Of a stretch of 10,936 bases of DNA, positions 5,373 to 10,936 are shown in pieces. The stretch lies in NCBI GenBank assembly GCA_002359465.1, contig DENA01000011.1, positions 83,014-93,949 on the forward strand. The letters are read 5' to 3'. Source of the stretch: Ruminococcaceae bacterium UBA2656. Its GTDB lineage: Bacteria > Bacillota > Clostridia > Oscillospirales > Acutalibacteraceae. The position numbers and the translations under genes are program-made. Under the pieces are notes generated by a model, which worked only from the letters and a program-made list of their open reading frames with translations, was not told where the DNA came from and did not search any database. Each line of letters starts with the position of its first letter. The first letter of the stretch is position 1.

Positions 5373-6863
5373 ATGCGTATTCAACACAACATCGCTGCTT
5401 TAAATGCAAACAGACAATTAGGCATCAACAACAACGCAGTCAGCAAAAACCTTGAGAAACTGTCTTCCGGTTATAAGATCAACCGTGCCGGCGACGACGC
5501 CGCAGGCCTTGCAATTTCTGAAAAAATGCGCGGCCAGATCCGCGGACTGGATCAGGCAACCAACAATGCCAACGATGGTATTTCCCTTGTACAGACCGCT
5601 GAAGGCGCACTGAACGAAACCGCTTCCATTCTGCAGAGAATGAAAGAGCTTGCTACCCAGGCTTCCAACGGTACGTACCAGAACGCAGTTGACCGTGATA
5701 ACATCAGCAAGGAAGTTACTTCGCTGAAGAGTGAAATTGACAGAATTTCTACTTCTACCAATTTCAACAAGATCAACCTTTTAGACGGCAACCTGAAAGA
5801 CTATAAGGCATCAACTACAAATATTGCCAATGTTACGGTAACTTCACCGGTTGCAACTCCAAGTACAGCCGTAGCTACTGTTGGTCTTTCTGGAACTCCT
5901 GGCGCTTCATCTGTTGAAATCAAGTACTTTGATGGTAAGGAACTTAAAACTGCAAATATTGACTTTACATCTACTGGCGTTGCAGGAACCAATCAAACAG
6001 CATTCAGTGACGCTGTTGCTTTAAACACAGATTTGGCATCTCTTTTCAATTACGATGCCTCTACACAAACCTTTACTTCAAAAGCGACAGGTACAGATGC
6101 GCCCCAGATTATGTCCATCGCTAATAAGTCTGGAGTTTCTGGCGTAACACAAGGTACTCTTACCCCCGGTTCAAAGGGAACAGAGACTATTAATTTCAGT
6201 AATGCCGCTGCTATGCCTACTGAAGGGCAGACTTTAACTATTGCTGGTAAAACTTATGAGTTCCGTTCTGCAGCAACAATCAATTCCGTTTCCGCTGGTA
6301 ATTCAGCCGTTGTAATTGATGAAATTGGTGCTGATGCTGCTGCAAAGAAAGATAACACATTCCATAATTTGGTAAATGTTATTAATTCCAACTTGGGAGC
6401 AGGCGCTGCAACATATACTGACGCTACTGATATAATGACAATTGACGCCAGCAAGCTGGGCGGAAAGGGTCTTACCCTGCAAATCGGCGCAAATGTTTCC
6501 GCTGATCAGCAGGTTTCTTTAAGCATTGGCGATATGAGTGCCAAGGGCTTAGGCATTGATAAGATCTCTGTTGCAACTCAGGATGATGCTAAAGCTGCAA
6601 TCAATACGATTGACGATGCAATCAACCAGGTTTCCGGCACAAGAGCTGATCTTGGCGCACTGCAGAACCGTCTTGAGCACACCGTTACCAACCTCGGCGT
6701 AACAAGCGAGAACTTAACTTCCGCTGAAAGCCGTATCCGCGACGTTGACATGGCTAAGGAAATGATGGAAATGACCAAGAACAACGTTCTTGCTCAGGCC
6801 GCTCAGTCCATGCTTGCTCAGGCAAATACACAGCCGCAGAACGTTCTGAAACTCTTACAGTAA
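5373..6863 (+). CDS. hag: Flagellin, filament subunit
   Basis: This 496-residue protein is the structural subunit of the filament, exported unfolded and polymerised at the tip. Conserved ends are intact. The N-terminal D0/D1 (1-140) has MRIQHNIAALNANRQLGIN, the LSSGYKINRAGDDAAGLAIS motif and INLLDG at 135-139. C-terminal D1/D0 (about 400-496) has LTSAESRIRDVDMAKEMMEM and a final QPQNVLKLLQ. The C-terminal region also provides the FliW contact in the partner-switch model. The centre (about 141-385) is a hypervariable insert, making the protein larger than the roughly 300-residue B. subtilis Hag. This insert uses more A/T-ending codons (GCT, GTT, TCT, ACT) than the conserved ends. The gene has its own sigma-28 promoter, a structured CsrA-type leader and a strong terminator, consistent with very high regulated expression. 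The symbol fliC would be equally valid. Confidence 0.97.
   Translation: MRIQHNIAALNANRQLGINNNAVSKNLEKLSSGYKINRAGDDAAGLAISEKMRGQIRGLDQATNNANDGISLVQTAEGALNETASILQRMKELATQASNGTYQNAVDRDNISKEVTSLKSEIDRISTSTNFNKINLLDGNLKDYKASTTNIANVTVTSPVATPSTAVATVGLSGTPGASSVEIKYFDGKELKTANIDFTSTGVAGTNQTAFSDAVALNTDLASLFNYDASTQTFTSKATGTDAPQIMSIANKSGVSGVTQGTLTPGSKGTETINFSNAAAMPTEGQTLTIAGKTYEFRSAATINSVSAGNSAVVIDEIGADAAAKKDNTFHNLVNVINSNLGAGAATYTDATDIMTIDASKLGGKGLTLQIGANVSADQQVSLSIGDMSAKGLGIDKISVATQDDAKAAINTIDDAINQVSGTRADLGALQNRLEHTVTNLGVTSENLTSAESRIRDVDMAKEMMEMTKNNVLAQAAQSMLAQANTQPQNVLKLLQ
5793..6527 (+). other. Hypervariable central domain(s) of flagellin
   Basis: This is the region encoding flagellin residues about 141-385. 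Two modules are suggested: one around residues 178-255 (SSVEIKYFDGKELKTANIDF to the TFTSKATGTDAPQIMSI stretch) and one around 268-375. The second shows a 'G-x-T-L-T-I-x-G-K-T-Y-x-F' strand pair near 285-297 followed by an NLVNVINSNLG helix. A similar pattern occurs in outer domains of some phage tail and flagellar proteins. The region would be exposed on the filament surface. Boundaries and homology are inferred by eye. Confidence 0.6.
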
Positions 6864-6890
6864 TTTATTTACAGCATATACTTCATTTAC

Positions 6891-6928
6891 AAAGCGCCCA
6901 CGGACGAATGTCCGCGGGCGCTTTCTTT
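6891..6928 (+). terminator. Intrinsic terminator of flagellin
   Basis: AAAGCGCCC (6891-6899) pairs with GGGCGCTTT (6916-6924), and CGGAC (6901-6905) with GTCCG (6910-6914). There is one A-C mismatch and a GAAT loop, giving a 14-bp stem. It is followed by CTTT, and the stem itself ends in TTT. It starts 28 nt after the flagellin stop. The A-rich 5' arm and T-rich 3' arm give some bidirectional character, but the T tract is short, so the strength comes mainly from the stem. Confidence 0.88.
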
Positions 6929-7035
6929 GCGTTATATTATTCGTATAGTGACTCGCTTTCGGCGGCGCTAGTTCCGCTTCTCCGTACCCCCGTTAATGAA
7001 AACCACAACGGCATCGTATCACATAAAGGTGTTTT

Positions 7036-7186
7036 GGGGATACCTGTGGGTACAGGGGGATTTTATGGAGCTCTCCCGCCGGGAATTCAAAATCCCCCTG
7101 TGCGTACTTTGCCTACTTTCGGACAAGATCGAAAGTAGGGGGCTGTCAGGCGAAGCCTGGCTGGGGGAGTCCGTTCCCCACTCCCT
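7036..7186. repeat. Hairpin-dense non-coding block, likely dispersed repeat element
   Basis: Several inverted repeats lie in tandem. ACAGGGGGATTTT (7052-7064) pairs with AAAATCCCCCTGT (7089-7101), 13 bp perfect, and encloses TCCC/GGGA (7074-7077/7081-7084). CCTACTTTCG (7112-7121) pairs with CGAAAGTAGG (7130-7139), 10 bp perfect. CAGGC/GCCTG (7147-7151/7155-7159) pair around GAA. GGGAGT (7165-7170) pairs with ACTCCC (7180-7185). No credible coding frame is visible. The reverse strand of 7138-7170 has a C-rich, TTCG-centred form that I associate, from memory only, with repeats common in Oscillospirales genomes. It lies between two convergent gene ends, abutting the stop of the lysozyme gene, and may also serve as a 3'-end structure. 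Confidence 0.6.
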
Positions 7187-10129
7187 TTAGCTCAGCCCGG
7201 CCGCGGCATTGGGATAGGTGTAATTGTACCGGTTATATTTTACCGCTTCATAATCGCCATAGTTGTAAACGTTCACTTCACCGAGTCTTCTGTAGAACAA
7301 GCCGGTATAGAACTTGCCGCCCGCCTGATTCCAACGGATTAAATCTGAGCCAAATGCATTGGCGTTGGTGTAATTCAGGTCATGGGTCAGGGAATCGGAG
7401 TTGGACAGATTGATATAACCGGAATTGACCCAGCCCGTGCTTCCGTCGGAAAGCTGCACTTTATACCAGCCGTCCTTCATATTGGCAAAGCTGCACTCGG
7501 TCACAGTCAGTGATGTCCCGGACAGGACGCTGCAAACTTCCGCCCCGCCAATGCCGGGCTGGTCCCTGACAATGGTATCCTTCGTCACCGTCGCCACAAG
7601 CGTCTCCCCTGAGAAAAGCGACGGCGGAACAACCGCATTCTTCATAATCCTTCTAAAATCCATCTCCGAACTGCTGTTAAAATAGCCCGCGCCGACATTA
7701 TAGGCAAAGCTGATCAGACAGTCGGCCTGATTCTGGCTCATCAGGAAATGGTTGTTCTGTATCATTTTATTGAGATCGGATGTATAGGAGGAATTATTGA
7801 TTTTATTGACCAGAAGCGACCATGCTTCCGTTTCCGTCATATTGTTATAGAATACCGCGTTCACGCCGAATGTACACCCGTAACCAATGGTAGGCACCTG
7901 GTTCGACGTCAGCTGATCGGCGTAAACGGTGGAGCTGTAGCCTTCCCATTTCGCAACCAAAGCTATCATCTGGTCGCTGGCCCTGCGCTCTTCACCGGAG
8001 GTCGTGGTAAAGTCCTGCTGCGCGGAAACATACGCGTTGGTGGTGTAGCCGGACGAACTCATGCTTCCGTTCTTCGATGACAGCGCGGTAAAGGAATAGG
8101 TTCCGGCCGCGCTGAAAGTCGTTGTGGCGGTCCATTTTTTCGTATAGGTATTCAGCTGGGTTTCTTCCGTGCAGGAATCGGCATTCAGCGATTTTCTGCT
8201 GCCGTCCGGCATCGTAATGACAAACTGTACGCCGTCGCGTGTAGTATCGGTAACCGCGGTTAACGTCACCGACGCACCGGTGCTTGCTATATTCGGAGAA
8301 GCAAATGCGGTTTTTACCGGTTCCGCATCGGTTACGGTTATATTGCAAGCAGCCGTATACGTTCCTGATTTCGCGGTAATGACCGTTGAACCGTTTGACA
8401 CGGCATATACATATCCGTTGGAAACCGTGGCCACATTGGGGTTGCTGCTGGTCCAGCTCACATAGGTTCCGCTCGGCGAAATACGCGCCTGAATATACAG
8501 CGTCTTCCCTGCCGGAATGCTCTGAGAAGTCGTGGAGAGGGAAAGCGCGGTGGTATTCGTCACATCATCGGAATAATGAAGCTGAATAAATTCCGAACTG
8601 ACATAGCCCGTAACGCCGCTGGCGGTTTTGACCTTTGTCCAGGATGAATTCGAGGTATCCAGCACCGTAAGACTTGTATTTTTCGGCAGATTTGCAAGAA
8701 TTTTGCCGCTTGTATCCGGCGTCTCCCTCAGGCGAAGCATATCGGCCGTCACGCTTGCACCGGTAATGGTATGCGAATCCGAGCCTGTGTCTGTACCGCC
8801 CCCGGTGTCAGTGCCGGTACCTGTGTCGGTTCCGGTGTCAGCCCCCGTATCCGTGTCTGTTCCTGTATTGGTACCCGTACCGGTCTGCGTTGCAGAGATT
8901 TTCAAAAACTCTTTGCTGCAATAGCCCTCTTTACCATCCGAAGTTTTGATTTTCGCCCACGCCGAATTGGAATTATCCGTTACAGTAACCGTCGTGCCTT
9001 TGGCAAGTGTTACAATAATGCTGAAACCGGAGCCGGCGCCGCTGCGCATATTCAAGGAAGCGGTGGTCGTCGCAGTGGAAGAGGCAGGCGTACCCGCAGA
9101 AGGTGTTGTATTGGTGGGCGCTGTCCCTGTTGAAGTGCCCATTTTCAAATATTGTTTGCTGCAAAAGCCGGCTTTGCCGTCGGAAGTTTTAATTTTTGCC
9201 CAGACCGAGTTGGAACTATCCGTTACGGTAACGGAGACGCCTTTCGCCAGTGTGGCAACAATCCCGTAGCCGGTTCCCGCGCCGCTGCGCACATTCAAAG
9301 AAGATGTCGTTGTCGCCGTACCGGCAGCCGACGTTCCTCCGGAGGCCGGTGAATTGGAGGGTGTTGTCCCCGTTGAACCGTTTATTTTCAGAAACTGTTT
9401 GCTACAATAGCCTTGTTTTCCGCTTGAAGTCTGTACCTTGGCCCATTGCGCGTTGGAGTTGTCCAGAACCGTCAGCGTAATTCCTTTGCTGATCGTCAGT
9501 GTAACCTTATAGTTTGTGCCCGCGCCCTCACGCAAGTTCAGGTAATCTGTCGTAATCGCCGTAACGGATGAGGTACCGGAACCCGCCGATGTTGTGCCCG
9601 AACCGGACGATGCCGTTATTTTTAGAAATTCTCTGCTGCAATAGCCCTGCTTTCCGCTCGCCGTCTGTACTTTTACCCAGGCGGCGTTGGAATTGTCTAT
9701 CACCTTAACAGAAGTTCCCTTGGAAAGGGTAACGATGATCTTGCTGGATGTTCCTGCTCCTTCACGCAGATTCAGCGACGCCGTCGTTACGGCTGCTGTT
9801 CCAGAAGCTGTTGAGGATGCATAAGAATTATCAGTAATAGTACCGGATATACTAAGATACTGTTTGTTGCAATATCCTTGTTTGCCGCTGGAAGTCTGCA
9901 CTTTAGCCCATGTTGGGTCGGAAGCATCCAGTACCGTTACGGCAATGCCTCTGCCCAGCGTTAAAATAACCTTTTTATCCATACCTGCACCTTCGCGCAG
10001 ATTCAAATAATCCATTGTTTTTGCGGTCGATGCCGCCACAGAAACGACCGGCGGGAATGTCACCGAAACCGCCGCAGCACAAATGAGCGAAATTGTCCCT
10101 GTTACAATCCGCTTTGTCAGACTTTTCAA
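7187..10129 (-). CDS. Secreted multi-SH3 GH24 lysozyme-like cell wall hydrolase
   Basis: A 980-residue exported protein. A start at TTG (10129-10127) is preferred because GGAG (10141-10138) is 8 nt upstream and the product then opens with a clean signal peptide (MKSLTKRIVTGTISLICAAA, cleavage near VAAS at 31-34). Domain order: SH3 domains at about 39-94, 115-171, 191-249, 273-330 and 353-411; a Thr/Gly/Asp linker (414-455); SH3 6 (457-517); BIG2 (528-600); an Ig-like region (601-705); and GH24 lysozyme (about 715-960), which hydrolyses peptidoglycan glycan strands. The T4-type triad is visible as Glu729 (KWEG), Asp738 (VYAD) and Thr747 (PTIGYG), with SFAYNVGAG and RWNQAGGK downstream. A seventh SH3 (843-908) interrupts the catalytic domain. 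SH3 domains probably anchor it to the wall. It is monocistronic with its own promoter; role (division, turnover or flagellar passage) is unknown. Confidence 0.9.
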   Translation of the reverse strand: MKSLTKRIVTGTISLICAAAVSVTFPPVVSVAASTAKTMDYLNLREGAGMDKKVILTLGRGIAVTVLDASDPTWAKVQTSSGKQGYCNKQYLSISGTITDNSYASSTASGTAAVTTASLNLREGAGTSSKIIVTLSKGTSVKVIDNSNAAWVKVQTASGKQGYCSREFLKITASSGSGTTSAGSGTSSVTAITTDYLNLREGAGTNYKVTLTISKGITLTVLDNSNAQWAKVQTSSGKQGYCSKQFLKINGSTGTTPSNSPASGGTSAAGTATTTSSLNVRSGAGTGYGIVATLAKGVSVTVTDSSNSVWAKIKTSDGKAGFCSKQYLKMGTSTGTAPTNTTPSAGTPASSTATTTASLNMRSGAGSGFSIIVTLAKGTTVTVTDNSNSAWAKIKTSDGKEGYCSKEFLKISATQTGTGTNTGTDTDTGADTGTDTGTGTDTGGGTDTGSDSHTITGASVTADMLRLRETPDTSGKILANLPKNTSLTVLDTSNSSWTKVKTASGVTGYVSSEFIQLHYSDDVTNTTALSLSTTSQSIPAGKTLYIQARISPSGTYVSWTSSNPNVATVSNGYVYAVSNGSTVITAKSGTYTAACNITVTDAEPVKTAFASPNIASTGASVTLTAVTDTTRDGVQFVITMPDGSRKSLNADSCTEETQLNTYTKKWTATTTFSAAGTYSFTALSSKNGSMSSSGYTTNAYVSAQQDFTTTSGEERRASDQMIALVAKWEGYSSTVYADQLTSNQVPTIGYGCTFGVNAVFYNNMTETEAWSLLVNKINNSSYTSDLNKMIQNNHFLMSQNQADCLISFAYNVGAGYFNSSSEMDFRRIMKNAVVPPSLFSGETLVATVTKDTIVRDQPGIGGAEVCSVLSGTSLTVTECSFANMKDGWYKVQLSDGSTGWVNSGYINLSNSDSLTHDLNYTNANAFGSDLIRWNQAGGKFYTGLFYRRLGEVNVYNYGDYEAVKYNRYNYTYPNAAAGLS
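7406..7603 (-). other. SH3 domain inserted inside the GH24 catalytic domain
   Basis: This encodes residues about 843-908. The pattern is LVATVTKDTIVRDQPGIGGA, then SVLSGTSLTVTE and GWYKVQLSDGSTGWVNSGYI, which is a clear bacterial SH3 fold. Upstream lies the first GH24 part through MDFRRIMKNAVVPPS; downstream the GH24 C-terminal part resumes with DLIRWNQAGGKFYTGLFYRR. The insertion point corresponds to the loop after the 'S.l...lN' helix of phage-type lysozymes. Two cysteines (866 and 879) may pair. Confidence 0.8.
8765..8890 (-). repeat. Imperfect 6-nt-based tandem repeat encoding Thr/Gly/Asp linker
   Basis: The coding strand repeats variants of GAC ACG GGN and GGN ACN units, encoding alternating TG, DT and GT dipeptides (residues about 414-455) between SH3 domains 5 and 6. 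Codons differ between units, so the tract is degenerate rather than a perfect microsatellite, but length change by slippage or recombination is plausible. It would be a flexible, acidic wall-spanning spacer. Confidence 0.75.
8897..10015 (-). repeat. Five tandem cysteine-bearing SH3 repeat units
   Basis: Five units each carry a 'LN[LMV]R.GAG' strand, a 'W.K[IV][QK]T..GK.G[YF]C' strand and a C-terminal '[KRN][QE][FY]L' motif, separated by Gly/Ser/Thr-rich linkers. Units 1-3 share LREGAG and VQT[SA]SGKQGYC. Units 4-5 share RSGAG and IKTSDGK, indicating at least two duplication rounds. The nucleotide sequences of units 4 and 5 are visibly similar over long stretches. Confidence 0.85.
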
Positions 10130-10141
10130 TTCATTCACTCC
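10130..10141 (-). promoter_or_regulatory. Ribosome binding site deciding the TTG start of the lysozyme gene
   Basis: On the minus strand GGAG (10141-10138) is followed by 8 nt and TTG. An in-frame GTG (10138-10136) overlaps the GGAG and cannot use it. An in-frame ATG at 10249 would add 40 unrelated residues before the signal peptide. The TTG therefore fits best. Confidence 0.7.
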
Positions 10142-10214
10142 AATTATGTAATATTTATTCAATTCAGATCTACAGCAATATTGTAAAATAAACGAGATTT
10201 TTTCTATCGGGCGT

Positions 10215-10247
10215 GTTTCCCCTACCGCCTGTAGCGTAGGGTGAAAC
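10215..10247 (-). promoter_or_regulatory. Long stem-loop in lysozyme 5' leader
   Basis: GTTTC and CCCTAC (10215-10225) pair with GTAGGG and GAAAC (10236-10247) as 11 bp with a single bulge and a 10-nt loop. An alternative stem, CTAC/GTAG (10222-10225/10231-10234), is possible inside. It sits about 30 nt after the predicted transcription start in a leader of about 147 nt. There is no T-run, so it is not a terminator by itself. I do not recognise it as a known riboswitch class. Confidence 0.55.
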
Positions 10248-10282
10248 ATTGTAATGAATTTCCGATTGCTATAACTGGTTCG

Positions 10283-10311
10283 ATTATACCCTAAAAAGTG
10301 GCAATTATCAA
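10283..10311 (-). promoter_or_regulatory. Vegetative (sigma-A type) promoter of lysozyme gene
   Basis: On the minus strand the -35 TTGATA (10311-10306), a 17-nt spacer and a perfect -10 TATAAT (10288-10283) give an almost consensus housekeeping promoter. The expected start is near 10276, leaving a leader of about 147 nt before the TTG. There is no sigma-28 signature, so the gene is not obviously part of the flagellar regulon. Confidence 0.85.
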
Positions 10312-10421
10312 GTTAATCCGCTAAATGTTAACATTTTCCACCGTTTTTGCAAAGGGGTTTTTATCATGATCTTACAGAATTCCTCATCACCATTTTTCAC
10401 AGAATAAATTTCTTGTAAGGA

Positions 10422-10450
10422 TTGACATTATCAGTAAATTATGCTATTTT
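10422..10450 (+). promoter_or_regulatory. Vegetative promoter of eno
   Basis: Perfect -35 TTGACA (10422-10427), a 17-nt spacer and -10 TATTTT (10445-10450), preceded by TG at 10442-10443 (extended -10). The expected start is near 10457. It diverges from the lysozyme promoter at 10283-10311; the roughly 110-bp A+T-rich gap between the two shows no other clear feature. Confidence 0.82.
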
Positions 10451-10460
10451 TATATTGAAA

Positions 10461-10476
10461 GTTAGCTTTTGCTAAC
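10461..10476 (+). promoter_or_regulatory. Small stem-loop at the start of the eno leader
   Basis: GTTAGC (10461-10466) and GCTAAC (10471-10476) pair perfectly around TTTT, within about 5 nt of the predicted transcription start. It probably serves as a 5'-end stabiliser. It is too short and lacks a T tract on the right strand position to act as a terminator. Confidence 0.45.
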
Positions 10477-10490
10477 CTTTAGGCAAATGA

Positions 10491-10936
<446 letters not shown>

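Noticed and set aside
5171-5455. 94-codon open frame beginning with TTG in the flagellin leader
   Set aside because: It starts within the sigma-28 promoter, before the expected transcript start, and overlaps the flagellin gene in another frame.
7036-7060. G-quadruplex suggested by several G runs
   Set aside because: Only three adequate G runs lie close together, and the G-rich arm pairs perfectly with a C-rich arm.
6929-7138. Short plus-strand open frames downstream of flagellin
   Set aside because: They begin within the terminator and run through the inverted-repeat block; no ribosome binding site or recognisable protein.
8765-10015. CRISPR-like spaced repeats
   Set aside because: The repeats are about 200-bp coding units in one frame encoding SH3 domains and a low-complexity linker, not short direct repeats with unique spacers.
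7187-10129. Prophage endolysin
   Set aside because: GH24 is phage-typical, but the gene has a Sec-type signal peptide, many SH3/Ig domains and its own vegetative promoter, with no holin or phage structural genes nearby.
10130-10249. Upstream in-frame ATG (10249) that would give a 1020-residue lysozyme
   Set aside because: The added 40 residues precede a clean signal peptide, the upstream Shine-Dalgarno is weak, and the region forms a leader stem-loop. GGAG before TTG 10129 fits better.

Overview
The window reads as a chromosomal segment of a motile Gram-positive Clostridia-type bacterium (Bacillota). Three things support this: the gene order flgM-flgN-flgK-flgL-yviE-fliW-csrA-flagellin matches Bacillus subtilis and other flagellated Bacillota; the ribosome binding sites are strong AGGAGG types; and a secreted wall hydrolase carries repeated bacterial SH3 domains. 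A hairpin-rich intergenic block resembles dispersed repeats I associate with Oscillospirales/Ruminococcaceae. That family-level placement is only an inference.

Positions 1-5104 hold late flagellar genes on the + strand: the tail of the anti-sigma factor FlgM, the chaperone FlgN, the two hook-filament junction proteins FlgK and FlgL, a YviE-like DUF6470 protein, then FliW and CsrA. A convincing intrinsic terminator sits between yviE and fliW, so it may set the level of FliW/CsrA relative to the structural genes. Positions 5164-5372 are a sigma-28-type promoter and a long structured flagellin leader. The leader contains a textbook CsrA-type hairpin (7-bp stem, GGA in a hexaloop), a second GGA hairpin, a GGA-containing Shine-Dalgarno, a 5'-terminal stem-loop and a possible 32-codon upstream ORF. 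Flagellin (5373-6863) follows and ends at a strong terminator. Together fliW, csrA and the flagellin leader form the FliW-CsrA-flagellin homeostasis switch: FliW sequesters CsrA until FliW is titrated by unsecreted flagellin, and free CsrA then blocks flagellin translation.

Positions 6929-7186 are non-coding and dense in inverted repeats. On the - strand (10129-7187) lies a secreted 980-residue lysozyme-like protein: a signal peptide, six SH3 domains, a low-complexity Thr/Gly/Asp linker, a BIG2 domain, an Ig-like region and a GH24 (T4-lysozyme-type) catalytic domain that is split by a seventh SH3 domain. It has its own near-consensus vegetative promoter and a structured leader. Divergently, the glycolytic enolase gene (eno) starts at 10512 with its own promoter and runs off the window end.

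Most of the window is well-understood biology. The parts most worth a second look are the flagellin leader architecture, the SH3 domain inserted within the lysozyme fold, the terminator in front of fliW, and the repeat block at 7036-7186. I see no wholly unknown multi-gene system.
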